DNA from: Arsenicicoccus bolidensis DSM 15745 | GTDB taxonomy: Bacteria; Actinomycetota; Actinomycetes; Actinomycetales; Dermatophilaceae | Assembly: GCF_000426385.1 (NCBI RefSeq) | Contig: NZ_AUFG01000012.1 | Coordinates: forward strand, 1-64,000 | Length of the DNA: 64,000 nt | Direction: 5' to 3' | Shown: positions 16,086-24,400 of the stretch, piece after piece | Layout: each line of letters opens with the position of its first letter | Position numbering within the stretch: position 1 is the first letter of the stretch | Program-made: the position numbers and the translations under genes | The notes under the pieces: model-generated | Databases searched by the model: none | Seen by the model: the letters and a program-made list of their open reading frames with translations, nothing else | What the model was told of the DNA's origin: nothing

Positions 16086-17809
16086 CCGGCGGCGTCGCTC
16101 GCCCCCGGCTCGTCGAGGTAGGCGTGCACGAGCGGCACGACGGCGGCGCCCTCGCCGGAGGCCGAGGCGACGCGCTTCATGGAGCCGGCGCGGACGTCGC
16201 CCACGGCGAAGACGCCCGGCAGGTTGGTGGCGAACGACGCCGGCGGGCGGCCGTCGGACCAGCAGGTCTCGTCCGTGTCGGGTCCCGTGCGCACGAACCC
16301 GCGCTGGTCCAGGGACACCTTGGGCGGCAGCCACGCGCAGTGGGGCTGGGCGCCGAGGAGGAGGTAGAGGCCGGCCGCGTCGACCCGTCGCTCGTCGCCG
16401 GCGGTGTCCCGCAGCGTGAGCCAGGCGAGGCGCGGGTCGCCGCCGCCGTCGACGACCTGGGTGCGGGGCAGGACGGTGATCCGACGGTTGCCGTCGAGCT
16501 CGCGGATCAGATAGTCGCTCATGGTCGCTCGCAGGTCGTCGCGCCGGATGACGATCGTCACCGACCGGGCGAACCGGCTGAGGTGCAGGGCCGCCTGCCC
16601 CGCGGAGTTGCCGCCCCCGACGACGTAGACGTCCTGGCCGGCGACCTCGCGGGCCGAGGAGGCGGCGGCGCCGTAGTGCACGCCGCGTCCCACGAGGGCC
16701 TCCAGCGGCTCCACGCCGAGCCGGCGATAGGTCACGCCCGTCGCGATGACCACGGCGCGGGCCTCGAGGGCTGCTCCGTCCGCGACGGTGATGCGGTGCA
16801 GCCCGCCGGGCCGCAGCTCGGCGCCGTGCACCCGCCCGGGCTCGAGCGCCTCGACGGGGGTGCCTGCGAAGAAGCGCGCCCCGAACCTGATGGCCTGCAT
16901 GCGGGCTCGCTGCGCCAGCCGCATCCCCGAGATGCCGCGCGGGAAGCCGAGGTAGTTGCGGATCATCGAGCTGCTCCCGGCCTGCCCGCCGATGGCGTCG
17001 GCCTCGACGACGACGGTGGTGAGGCCCTCGCTGGCGCCATACACGGCCGCCGCCAGGCCCGCCGGACCGGCACCGATCACGGCCAGGTCCGCCACGAATC
17101 CCTCGCCCAGGGCGTCGAACCCGCCGTAGAGCGCCCGCCCCACGTCCGCGATGGTCGCATCGACGATGGTCTCGCGCCCGTGCGCGACGATGACCGGGAG
17201 GACGGGGGTCTCGTGGCCCTCCCGAGCCAGGCCGTCGAGGATCGCCCGGCCCTCCTCGGAGCTGTCGACGACCGAGCGGCAGGGCATGCCCATCCGGTCG
17301 AGGAAGTCCCGGATCCCTGCGGTGCGAGGGCAGTTCGTCTCGCACACGATGGTGAGCATCGGCACCTCGGGGGCCGCGACCGTGGCGCCCCAGTCGGAGA
17401 GCAGGTCGGTGACGGCCGCGTGGAACTCCTCGTCGCGCGGCCCCCGCGGCAGCATGAGATAGGTGTCGATGGCGCCGCGCTGCTGCGCCTCGCGCATGGC
17501 CGGGAAGTGCTGCGTGGCGTCCGGACCGACGAGGAGCACGAGGCGCTTGGCCGTCGGCAGGGCCTGGTGCAGGACCCGCAGGGCCAGGAGCGCCGTGCTG
17601 TCGGGCAGATCCACCTCGGCCGCGACCAGGGCCACGAGACGCTGGCGCGCCGCGAATCCCTGGGCCACGTCGAGGGCCTCGTGCAGCCCGGTGGTGAGGA
17701 CCAGGTCGTAGTCGGTGCCGTAGCGAGCCGCCAGCTCCCGCTCGATGTCGAGGCCGTGCGCACCGCTGACGACCAGGATGGCGGGGCGGTTGCGGTCCTC
17801 GGCAGGCAT
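16082..17809 (-). CDS. Thioredoxin-reductase-like FAD/NAD(P)H oxidoreductase with receiver-like N-terminus
   Basis: A 575-residue protein. Residues about 10-125 resemble a degenerate response-regulator receiver (ILVVSGAHG...). About 150-225 is a glutaredoxin-like segment with [15 protein letters not shown]. About 240-570 is a thioredoxin reductase fold: FAD motif [39 protein letters not shown](P)H motif [15 protein letters not shown] and C-terminal [22 protein letters not shown]. The CxxC redox pair that classic TrxR carries in the NAD(P)H domain is replaced by [10 protein letters not shown], so it cannot be an ordinary thioredoxin reductase. Fused regulator/TrxR proteins of this kind are widespread and uncharacterised; a role in flavin-dependent redox signalling is inference. 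It is upstream of, and coupled to, the aminotransferase. Confidence 0.8.
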   Translation of the reverse strand: MPAEDRNRPAILVVSGAHGLDIERELAARYGTDYDLVLTTGLHEALDVAQGFAARQRLVALVAAEVDLPDSTALLALRVLHQALPTAKRLVLLVGPDATQHFPAMREAQQRGAIDTYLMLPRGPRDEEFHAAVTDLLSDWGATVAAPEVPMLTIVCETNCPRTAGIRDFLDRMGMPCRSVVDSSEEGRAILDGLAREGHETPVLPVIVAHGRETIVDATIADVGRALYGGFDALGEGFVADLAVIGAGPAGLAAAVYGASEGLTTVVVEADAIGGQAGSSSMIRNYLGFPRGISGMRLAQRARMQAIRFGARFFAGTPVEALEPGRVHGAELRPGGLHRITVADGAALEARAVVIATGVTYRRLGVEPLEALVGRGVHYGAAASSAREVAGQDVYVVGGGNSAGQAALHLSRFARSVTIVIRRDDLRATMSDYLIRELDGNRRITVLPRTQVVDGGGDPRLAWLTLRDTAGDERRVDAAGLYLLLGAQPHCAWLPPKVSLDQRGFVRTGPDTDETCWSDGRPPASFATNLPGVFAVGDVRAGSMKRVASASGEGAAVVPLVHAYLDEPGASDAAG

Positions 17810-17831
17810 GGCGGTCAGTCTGCCGTATGAC

Positions 17832-17870
17832 GGGGCGGGGTGCGCCTCCCCCTGACGCGCACCCCGCCCC
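17832..17870 (-). terminator. Perfect 14-bp stem terminator
   Basis: GGGGCGGGGTGCGC (17832-17845) and GCGCACCCCGCCCC (17857-17870) form a perfect stem with an 11-base loop, 29 bp after the stop of the membrane-protein gene on the minus strand and just before the reductase start. Confidence 0.75.
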
Positions 17871-17899
17871 GAGCTCTTACAGCACCGCGCGGTGCCGTG

Positions 17900-18637
17900 T
17901 CAGCCGGCCGTGAACCAGGTGAGGGCGCCGAGCGCCACCGCGGCCAGCACGTAGACCCAGCCACTGGCGGCAGCGAGGGCCCGTCCCGCGGCGAGCCCAC
18001 CGCCGGCAGTGTCAGATCGGTCGTAGCGGTCGCGACCATCCCGCGGGTCGCGGACCGGGTCGGTCGGACGGCCGGCCAGACGCCGGTTGCCGACCACGGA
18101 GCACGCCAGGAGCAGTGCCGCCACGAGGCCCATGACCAACGGATCCGCGGAGAACGCCGTCTGCTGGAGCGCGACCGCCAGGGCGGTCGCGCCCACGAGC
18201 CCGGCGCCCAGGAAGAGGGACCCGGCCACCATGTGACGCAACAACGCGGCCAGGACCCGCACGGTCAGGAGCACGAACACGGCCAGGAAGGCGAACGAGG
18301 CCAGCTGACCGACAGAGATCTCGACCTCCTGCCCCAGGCGCACGGCCCGGACCGTGGCGGTGGCTGCCGTCAGACCCATCAGGCCCGCCACGACCGGCCC
18401 CAGGAGGCCCAGCCAATCCCTGGCCGTGGTGGTGATCAACAGGTCGTCCGGGAAGTCCAGGCTGGCGGCGTAGTCGTGCGGGTCGCCGAAGGCCTCGTGG
18501 GGGGTCTCACCGCTCTCCGCGCAGTGGGACTCGACGGCCGCGACGGCGTCGCCGATCGCGTCCCCGCGCACGTCTCGCAGCCGCAGCGCGATGACGAGCT
18601 CCTCGATCCACTTCCGGTCCTGTGCCGTCATGGTCAT
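17900..18637 (-). CDS. Multi-spanning membrane protein paired with PadR regulator
   Basis: A 245-residue protein. An about 75-residue soluble helical N-terminus (RKWIEELVIALRLRDVRGDAIGDAVAAVESH) resembles the head of DUF1700/HAAS-type proteins that accompany PadR regulators. About six hydrophobic helices follow. Its start overlaps the PadR stop (TGATG), so the two genes are coupled. Function is unknown; PadR/HAAS pairs usually sense membrane or envelope stress, which is family knowledge and not visible here. Confidence 0.75.
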   Translation of the reverse strand: MTMTAQDRKWIEELVIALRLRDVRGDAIGDAVAAVESHCAESGETPHEAFGDPHDYAASLDFPDDLLITTTARDWLGLLGPVVAGLMGLTAATATVRAVRLGQEVEISVGQLASFAFLAVFVLLTVRVLAALLRHMVAGSLFLGAGLVGATALAVALQQTAFSADPLVMGLVAALLLACSVVGNRRLAGRPTDPVRDPRDGRDRYDRSDTAGGGLAAGRALAAASGWVYVLAAVALGALTWFTAG

Positions 18638-18975
18638 CACTGCTCCCCCTCGGAGATGAAACGTGTGGTGTGGTGGGCGAACTCCCGCCACTGGGTGGAC
18701 TGCCACCCCAGGGCCTCTCGGCCGTCGTCGGTGAGCTGGAAGTACTTGCGGCCGGGGCCGCCGTCGCCCTGGCGCCACTCGGTGGTGACCTGACCGGCCG
18801 TCTCCAGGCGGCTGAGCAAGGGATAGAGCGTCCCGCCCTTGATCGCGCCGAACCCGTTGTCCTCGAGGGTCGTCGCGATGGCGTAGCCATAGGTGGGGCC
18901 GTCCGCCAGGACCCGGAGGACCGCCAGGGTGAGGAGTCCTCGGAGCCATTCGCTCGGCCACGGTTGCTGGGGCAT
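18637..18975 (-). CDS. PadR-family transcriptional regulator
   Basis: A 112-residue winged-helix protein with the PadR N-terminal domain (LRGLLTLAVLRVLADGPTYGYAIATTLED, then GTLYPLLSRLETAGQVTTEW and KYFQLTDDGREAL). Short proteins of this class (PadR-s2) repress their own operon and respond to a ligand. The ATG at 18975 lies 3 bp from an inverted repeat that is a plausible autoregulatory operator. The gene leads a two-gene operon with the membrane protein. Confidence 0.92.
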   Translation of the reverse strand: MPQQPWPSEWLRGLLTLAVLRVLADGPTYGYAIATTLEDNGFGAIKGGTLYPLLSRLETAGQVTTEWRQGDGGPGRKYFQLTDDGREALGWQSTQWREFAHHTTRFISEGEQ

Positions 18976-18978
18976 GGC

Positions 18979-19010
18979 TAGACAGTATCTCTACTTAATC
19001 AGCCTGTCTA
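18979..19010. promoter_or_regulatory. Inverted repeat TAGACAG-N18-CTGTCTA upstream of padR
   Basis: Perfect 7-bp arms at 18979-18985 and 19004-19010 flank an AT-richer stretch (TATCTCTACTTAATC) that is unusual for this genome and probably holds the promoter. It sits immediately before the padR start, fitting autoregulation; no PadR consensus is fixed enough to confirm it. Confidence 0.5.
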
Positions 19011-19044
19011 CCTAGAGCGTCTGACTAGTTTACTCGGATCCGTC

Positions 19045-19076
19045 GCAGATCTTCGGGTTGGAAGCCGAAGATCTGC
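19045..19076. repeat. GATCTTCGG hairpin, copy 1
   Basis: GCAGATCTTCGG (19045-19056) and CCGAAGATCTGC (19065-19076) make a perfect 12-bp stem with loop GTTGGAAG. It lies downstream of the broken DUF559 gene (minus strand). A near-identical hairpin lies on the other side of that gene at 19841-19880. Confidence 0.85.
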
Positions 19077-19147
19077 CACGGAGGCGAATGCAGTCTGGAC
19101 GAGGGAGCGAGTGCGTACGAGGAGGCGGGCTTGAGCAGGCGGACGAC

Positions 19148-19727
19148 TCAGATGCGGCCGGCTCGGCGACGGGCCTGACCGTGGCGACGACGGGCGCGCA
19201 CCCGTGCCCTCTCGACCCGCTCGAGCAGGAGCGCGGGGGTGTCGAGCATCGCCTTGCTCACCCGCACGACCTCCACCCCGAGGTCGCGGACGTCGTCCTC
19301 GCGGACCTTCTCGCGCAGCAGCACGTCGTTGCGCGTCGTGTCCTGCGGGCCGGCGACGTACTTGACCTCACCGTCATGCTCGAGGGCCACCCACTCCCCC
19401 TCGAGCATGGCGTCCAGTCGCCTGGGCCCGCGCCGGGTCATGACCGGCACCTGGGGCTCTAGGCGGTATCCCAGGCCGTGCGCCACCCACGTCATACGAG
19501 ACTCTCCGGGGGACTCGTGCCTCACGTCCACGAGGTGCAGGACGGCGGCGAGGCGCGCCACGCTCCGACGGCCAGCGCACCGACCTCGCCGTCCACCACC
19601 CGCGCCGCACGGACGAGATCCGCCCCTCTTGCCGGGCCGAGGCGAGGTCCGCCGACGTGACACCACAGGCACGAGCCTCCGCCGTCGAGAAGACGGGGCG
19701 GGCGATCAGCTCTGGGGGGAGGTCCAT
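19148..19727 (-). pseudogene. Frameshifted, shortened DUF559/AbiEi-like gene
   Basis: One frame begins M-D-L-P-P-E-L at 19727 and gives an AbiEi-like N-terminal wing (VFSTAEARACGVTSADLASARQEG...VRRGWW). A different frame from about 19560 to the stop at 19148 gives the DUF559-type endonuclease-like C-terminus (RLDAMLEGEWVALEHDGEVKY; VREDDVRDLGVEVVRVSKAML). The frames are offset by one base. The whole span is 580 bp, against roughly 850-950 bp for intact relatives, so an internal deletion plus frameshift is likely. Intact relatives are of unsettled function (sometimes annotated as AbiEi-like antitoxin or very-short-patch-repair-like). It is almost certainly inactive. Confidence 0.7.
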
Positions 19728-19840
19728 GCCGCCAGGGTGGCCGGGCCGGCGCCTCCGCGAACGACCTGGCGACGGACCTGTGGACGGCGGCGCGGCAATC
19801 CGCGCGCCTCGATCGCCCTGTGGACGAGGCGGCGCTCACG

Positions 19841-19880
19841 GTCCTCGCAGACCTCCGGGTTGCCACCCGAAGATCTGCGA
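19841..19880. repeat. GATCTTCGG hairpin, copy 2
   Basis: CCTCGCAGACCTCCGGG (19841-19857) pairs with CCCGAAGATCTGCGAGG (19864-19880) with two mismatches across 17 positions; loop TTGCCA. It lies 23 bp after the stop of the phosphofructokinase gene on the minus strand, a terminator-like position. It shares CGCAGA, CGGGTTG and CGAAGATCTGC with the copy at 19045. Confidence 0.85.
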
Positions 19881-19903
19881 GGGAGACGAGTGGGGAGGGG
19901 CGG

Positions 19904-21103
19904 TCAGGCCTGGCCGACCTGGCGCAGCAGGTCCTGGAACCAGTCCTGCGAGGCGTCGAAGGCCTTGTGCCCCGCGATGCGCGGGAACTCGATGACGCGC
20001 AGCTCGTCGCCGCGCTCCTCGTCGTTGCCGACGACGCCGGGCGTGCTGGCCTGGGCCGCGTCGACCGCCACGTCGCACATCTGCTTGATCAGCGCGAGGT
20101 CGGTGTCGTTGGCGGCGGCGGAGCGGGAGAAGTAGCCGGACTTCTGGACCATCGCCTTCTCGGCCTCGATCTTGGCGCCGAACTCCTTGGCGAAGTAGCT
20201 GCCCGGGTTGATCGTGTCGAGCTTGACGTGCCCGAAGGGGTCGCGGGCGACCTCCTGGCCGGACGCCTCGAGCTGCTTGACGATGTCGTCGACGCCGGCG
20301 CCCTCGGACAGGAAGATGTTGACGCAGCCGATCTCGTCCATGGCCTTCTTGAGCCGCGCGGCCTCCGCGTCGAGGTCGATCTGCACCTCGGGGACGTAGA
20401 CGCCGTGGATCGCCCAGCGCTCCGGGGTGAGGCCGGCCTGCGGCAGCCAGGTCTGCTGGCCGTGCCAGGTCATGTAGTCGCGGGCCGCCGCCGCCGTCAG
20501 CCAGCCGCAGTTGCGGCCCATCACCTCGTGGACGATGAGCATGCGCGGGTTGGAGCCGTGCTCGGCGATGATGTTGCGGGCGAAGATCGCCGCCTGCTCG
20601 GCCGCCGTCTGGGCGCCGAGGGACTGGCGGATCGGGACGATGTCGTTGTCGATCGTCTTGGGCAGGCCCACCACGGTCAGCTCGTAGCCCTGCTCGTGCA
20701 GGTAGGCCGCGAGGTCCGCCGCCGTGGTGTTGGTGTCGTCGCCGCCGATGGTGTGCAGGACGTCGACGCCGTCCTCCTTGAGGCGGTTGGCCGCGACCTC
20801 GAGGGGGTTCTCGCCCTCCTTGACCAGGCCGCGCTCGACGAGGTTCTTGGCGTTGGTGAGCTTGACGCGGGAGTTGCCGATCGGGCTGCCGCCAAAGTTG
20901 CGCAGCACCCCCGCGTTGCGGCGGGTCTCCTCGTCGAAGACCGTGTAGCTGCCGGTCAGCACGCCGTGGTAGCCGTGGCGGTAACCGATGAGCTCCACGT
21001 CGGGCAGCATCTCGGTGTAGCGCTCGATGAGGTCGCCGACGGCGGCGGACAGGCAGGGGGCGTAGCCGCCGGCGGTCAGCATGGCAACGCGCTTGATGGT
21101 CAT
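19904..21103 (-). CDS. pfp: Pyrophosphate-fructose-6-phosphate 1-phosphotransferase
   Basis: A 399-residue phosphofructokinase that phosphorylates fructose 6-phosphate, reversibly, with PPi as donor. The phosphoryl-donor signature is GGDDT (120-124), where ATP enzymes have GGDGS; this and PKTIDNDI (148-155) mark the PPi-dependent type. The catalytic Asp is in TIDND and the substrate block MGRNCGW is present. It acts in the cytoplasm in glycolysis or gluconeogenesis. The start is ATG 21103, with GGAGG upstream; the longer frame to 21166 has no support. A TAGGGT -10 candidate lies at 21165-21170. Single gene. Confidence 0.93.
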   Translation of the reverse strand: MTIKRVAMLTAGGYAPCLSAAVGDLIERYTEMLPDVELIGYRHGYHGVLTGSYTVFDEETRRNAGVLRNFGGSPIGNSRVKLTNAKNLVERGLVKEGENPLEVAANRLKEDGVDVLHTIGGDDTNTTAADLAAYLHEQGYELTVVGLPKTIDNDIVPIRQSLGAQTAAEQAAIFARNIIAEHGSNPRMLIVHEVMGRNCGWLTAAAARDYMTWHGQQTWLPQAGLTPERWAIHGVYVPEVQIDLDAEAARLKKAMDEIGCVNIFLSEGAGVDDIVKQLEASGQEVARDPFGHVKLDTINPGSYFAKEFGAKIEAEKAMVQKSGYFSRSAAANDTDLALIKQMCDVAVDAAQASTPGVVGNDEERGDELRVIEFPRIAGHKAFDASQDWFQDLLRQVGQA

Positions 21104-21217
21104 CGGGAGGGTCCTCCTGCGATAGCGGATGAGGGGGTATGACGGTCGCGACTCTGCGACCTCCACCCTATCGAGGGCGCCCCGGGTGGGCAGACCCCCC
21201 CGGGGTGGCTGCGGCGA

Positions 21218-21817
21218 TCAGTCGTCGACGCCCCGGGCCGCGAGGGCGTCACCGACGCGTTCGGCGTGCCGGACCGTGCGGATGACGAGGGGCGTGGCCA
21301 CCGCCCGCACGGACCGGTCCAGGCCGCGGGCCCGCCTCGCGTCCAGGGTCTGCTGCAAGAGCTGCCCCACGACGGGGATGCTGCGCAGCGTCAGGCTGAC
21401 GGTCAGGGCCACGCGCTCCGGCGAGACGCCGACGTGCCGCAGCGGCTGGGCGAGGCGCTGCACCCCGTCGAGCATCTCGGACACGCGCGTGGTGAGGGTG
21501 ACGAGCCCGGCCGCCGCCACCGCGACCACCATGCCGCCGAGGGTGACCACGACGGCCTCCCACCCGCCGCTCCAACACTGGAACGGCGCCATCACCAGCA
21601 GGAACCACCGCAGCGGCCGCACCTCGCCCCACGCCAGGCGCAGCGAGATCCGGCACAGGGCGTAGACGCCGAGGACGACCAGCGCCGAGGCCGCCGTCAT
21701 CCAGGGCCGCTGCACGAGCGACACCGGCACGAGGAACACCGCGAGCGCCAGCAGCTTCCAGGGCACCGGGAGGCGGTGCAGGAGCGAGCGGCCCTCGGCA
21801 TACGCGCCGGTCAGCAC
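21218..21817 (-). CDS. ecfT: ECF transporter T component (EcfT/BioN)
   Basis: A 199-residue membrane protein with five or six helices and the coupling motifs ARRARG (in DARRARGLD) and a second ARG near the C-terminus (ALAARGVDD), which in EcfT proteins contact the ATPases. It forms the scaffold of an energy-coupling factor transporter with the upstream ATPase and BioY. Its GTG start at 21817 is one base after the ecfA stop. Only one ATPase gene is present, so that protein should act as a homodimer (BioMNY type). Confidence 0.88.
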   Translation of the reverse strand: MLTGAYAEGRSLLHRLPVPWKLLALAVFLVPVSLVQRPWMTAASALVVLGVYALCRISLRLAWGEVRPLRWFLLVMAPFQCWSGGWEAVVVTLGGMVVAVAAAGLVTLTTRVSEMLDGVQRLAQPLRHVGVSPERVALTVSLTLRSIPVVGQLLQQTLDARRARGLDRSVRAVATPLVIRTVRHAERVGDALAARGVDD

Positions 21818-21818
21818 G

Positions 21819-22505
21819 TCAGGCCCCCATCAGCCGGCGGTAGAAGGGGACCACCTCGCCGGCCGGCCCGTCGGCCGCCACCCGACCCTCGTCGATGCAC
21901 ACGACCCGCTCCCACCCCTCGAGCAGCCACAGGTGGTGGGTGACGAGCACGACCTGCTGGTCGAGGGCGTCGAGCAGCCGCGAGACCTGGTGCGAGTGGC
22001 GCAGGTCGAGCAGGGTGGTGGGTTCGTCGCAGACCAGCACGTCGGGCCGAGTGACGAGGATGGCGGCGATGGCGAGGAGCTGCTTCTGGCCCGAGGAGAG
22101 CTGGTGCGCGGGGTGATCCGCGTGATCGGCCAGCGAGTAGCGCTCGAGCACCTCGTCGACCAGCCGCCGCTTGTCGTCGTCGCTGAGGTCACGGCGGCGC
22201 CGCAGCGAGAACTCCACGTCCTCGCGCACCGTCGGCATCACGATCTGCGCCTCGGGGTCGGGGAAGACGAAGCCGACCTTGCGCCGCACCGCCGCCCCGT
22301 CGCGCGCCGCGTCCAGGCCGTCGACCAGCACCCGCCCCTCCGTCGGCTCCACCAGGCCGTTGAGCATGCGCGCGAGCGTGGACTTGCCCGAGCCGTTGGC
22401 GCCCACGATGCCGACGCGCGGCTCCGTGAGCGTCAGGTCGACGTGCTCGAGGACGCGGCGATCGCCATAGGCGTGGGCGACGCCCTCGATGCGGATGGTG
22501 GGCAT
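21819..22505 (-). CDS. ecfA: ECF transporter ATPase (EcfA/BioM)
   Basis: A 228-residue ABC ATPase. Walker A GANGSGKST (35-43), Q-loop region FPDPEAQIVMPTV, signature LSSGQKQ, Walker B VLVCDEPTT and H-loop VTHH are all intact. It powers biotin uptake through EcfT and BioY. The order bioY-ecfA-ecfT on one strand, with 40 bp and 1 bp gaps, is a classic bioYMN-type operon. The start is ATG 22505 (P-T-I-R-I). Confidence 0.93.
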   Translation of the reverse strand: MPTIRIEGVAHAYGDRRVLEHVDLTLTEPRVGIVGANGSGKSTLARMLNGLVEPTEGRVLVDGLDAARDGAAVRRKVGFVFPDPEAQIVMPTVREDVEFSLRRRRDLSDDDKRRLVDEVLERYSLADHADHPAHQLSSGQKQLLAIAAILVTRPDVLVCDEPTTLLDLRHSHQVSRLLDALDQQVVLVTHHLWLLEGWERVVCIDEGRVAADGPAGEVVPFYRRLMGA

Positions 22506-22545
22506 GGGTCGTATGGCGGACGCCTGCTGCGAGCCGTGGTCGGCG

Positions 22546-23217
22546 TCAGCGGCGGCGGGCCGGCACGAGGTCCGGCAGCGCCTTGTGGACGGCGGTGGCG
22601 ACGACGCCCGCGACGACGGCCTTGACGAGGTCGCCGGGCAGGAAGGTCGCCGAGAAGGTCGCCGCGCCGGCGAGGTCGAGCTTGGCCGAGCGCCAGGCCA
22701 TCCCGGGGATCCCGAGGGCGTAGGACACGACGATGCCGCCGACCAGGCAGGCGCCGACCGCCGCCATGACGTGCAGGCGCGGGAGGAAGCGCTGGACGAG
22801 CAGGCCGATGACGAGCGCGACCACGGGGTAGCCGACGACGAAGCCGACCGTGGGGCCGGTGAAGATGGCGAGCCCGCGCACGCCGCTGGCGAGCACAGGG
22901 AGGCCGGCGACCGCGAGGACCACGAACAGCAGCACGGCCAGGAACCCGCGGCGCGCCCCGAGCACGGCGCCGGCGAGCATGATGCCGAGGTTCTGCAGGA
23001 CGATGGGGGCGGCGCCGCCGACCGGGACCTTGACGGGGACCAGCGCGACGATGAGGGCGCAGAAGGCGGCGACCAGGGCCAGGTCGCGGGCGGTGAGGCC
23101 GCGTCGGGTGGCGGGCCGGGTGGTGGGTCGGGTGTGGTCGCCCCCGTCGCTGCTGCTGCTGGTGCTGCTGGCGCTGGGGTCGCTGCTGGTGGAGGTGCGG
23201 CGGGCGGCGGTGGACAT
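22546..23217 (-). CDS. bioY: Biotin transporter substrate-binding subunit BioY
   Basis: A 223-residue S component of a biotin ECF transporter. About 45 Ser/Thr-rich cytoplasmic residues precede six transmembrane helices. BioY hallmarks are VKVPVGGAAPIVLQNLGIMLAG, GAVLGARRGFLAV and TGPTVGFVVGYP. Transcription probably starts just upstream, under the BioQ-type palindrome 13 bp before the ATG. The start at ATG 23217 follows that operator; the longer frame to 23313 runs through it. Confidence 0.93.
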   Translation of the reverse strand: MSTAARRTSTSSDPSASSTSSSSDGGDHTRPTTRPATRRGLTARDLALVAAFCALIVALVPVKVPVGGAAPIVLQNLGIMLAGAVLGARRGFLAVLLFVVLAVAGLPVLASGVRGLAIFTGPTVGFVVGYPVVALVIGLLVQRFLPRLHVMAAVGACLVGGIVVSYALGIPGMAWRSAKLDLAGAATFSATFLPGDLVKAVVAGVVATAVHKALPDLVPARRR

Positions 23218-23230
23218 GGGGCGAAGCGTA

Positions 23231-23247
23231 CCTGAACGGCGTTCAGG
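23231..23247. promoter_or_regulatory. BioQ-type operator
   Basis: CCTGAACGGCGTTCAGG is a perfect 17-bp palindrome. Its core TGAAC-N3-GTTCA (23233-23245) matches the TGAAC-N3-GTTAC-type site of BioQ, the TetR-family biotin repressor of Corynebacterium and mycobacteria. It is 13 bp before the bioY start on the minus strand. No bioQ gene lies in the window. Confidence 0.7.
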
Positions 23248-23314
23248 AGGTGGCGGTCGGGCCGGGTGATGGTCGACACCTGAGCCGGAGGGGCGCGTGC
23301 CGACGAGGCCCACC

Positions 23315-23326
23315 TAGGGTGCTGGG
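23315..23326 (+). promoter_or_regulatory. Leaderless -10 box for the AbrB-like gene
   Basis: TAGGGT (23315-23320) lies six bases before GTG 23327. No Shine-Dalgarno is placed between them. Confidence 0.5.
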
Positions 23327-24400
23327 GTGATCGCCCCTCCCGCCCGTGTGCTCGTCACCGGGGTCGCCGTGGGCGCCGTCGTGTGGGCGGGCCTCGCGCT
23401 GCTGGCCCTGCCGTCGCCATCGCTGTTCGGGGGGCTGGCGGCCGGGGCGGTGCTGGCGTTCGGGTCGCCGCGGGCGCCCCAGCTGCCGCGCTGGAGCGTG
23501 GTGCTGGCGCAGGCCTTCGTCGGGGTGACCATCGGCGAGACGGTGACGCTGTCGGCGCTGCGCCAGATCGCCGCCGACTGGCCGTCCGTCCTGATCGTCA
23601 CCGTGGTGACGCTGCTGCTGAGCCTGCTCGCGGGCGTCATACTGGCGCGTCTGCACCCGATCTCGCTGGCCACCGGACTGTTCTCGATGGCCGCCGGCGG
23701 GGCGTCGGGCATCACGTCGATCGCCGACGAGCTGGGGGCGGACGCGCGGGTCGTGTCGATCCTGCAGTACCTCCGGGTGCTGCTCGTCCTGGTGACCCTG
23801 CCGCTCGTCGTGGGTCTGGTGTTCCACCCGCAGACGGGGCAGGGCGGGGACGCCGCTGCCGGCGGGGCCGGTGACGGCTGGGTCGCGTCCGCGGTCTTCG
23901 TCGCCCTGTCGGTCGGGGTGGGGCTCGGGCTGGCCCGGCTGGTGCCGGTGTCGACGTTCACGCTGATCGGGCCGCTGGCCGTGGCCGGAGGGCTGACGCT
24001 GTGGGGCGGGCTCGGCGCCGCGCAGACACCCGGCCTGCTCGTGTCCTTGGCGATGCTGGCGATCGGCCTGCAGGTCGGGGTGAAGTTCACGCGCGACAGC
24101 GTGCGGGCGATCGGGCGGCTGCTGCCTGCCGGGCTCGTGCTGATCGCGGCTCTGCTGATCCTGTGCGGGGTGCTCGGCTGGGTGCTGTCGCAGGTCACGG
24201 GCGTCGACCCGCTGACGACCTATCTGGCGACGACGCCGGGCGGGCTGTTCGCGGTGCTGGCGACGGCGACCGACAGCGGCGCCGAACCGACCTATGTCTT
24301 TGCCGTGCAGCTCGCTCGGCTCCTCGCGATCCTGGCGCTGGCGCCGCTGCTCGCGCGCTGGCTGCGGACCCGCCAGGGAGCGTGGACCCGCCGGGGGTAG
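23327..24400 (+). CDS. AbrB-family membrane protein
   Basis: A 357-residue integral membrane protein with about ten helices in two similar halves, matching the AbrB/ammonia-monooxygenase-like duplication family. Repeat landmarks are FVGVTIGETVTLSAL...SMAAGGASGITSIADELGAD in the first half and AIGLQVGVKFTRDSVRAI...TPGGLFAVLATATDSGAEPTYVFAVQLAR in the second. Such proteins are of unknown function, with transport suspected. The stop codon TAG (24398-24400) is supplied by the left arm of the convergent-junction hairpin. Confidence 0.85.
   Translation: MIAPPARVLVTGVAVGAVVWAGLALLALPSPSLFGGLAAGAVLAFGSPRAPQLPRWSVVLAQAFVGVTIGETVTLSALRQIAADWPSVLIVTVVTLLLSLLAGVILARLHPISLATGLFSMAAGGASGITSIADELGADARVVSILQYLRVLLVLVTLPLVVGLVFHPQTGQGGDAAAGGAGDGWVASAVFVALSVGVGLGLARLVPVSTFTLIGPLAVAGGLTLWGGLGAAQTPGLLVSLAMLAIGLQVGVKFTRDSVRAIGRLLPAGLVLIAALLILCGVLGWVLSQVTGVDPLTTYLATTPGGLFAVLATATDSGAEPTYVFAVQLARLLAILALAPLLARWLRTRQGAWTRRG

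Noticed and set aside
21170-21217. A terminator after ecfT (CCCCGGG/CCCGGGG)
   Set aside because: The stem is 7 bp within a C/G-rich stretch and several alternative pairings exist; too weak to call.
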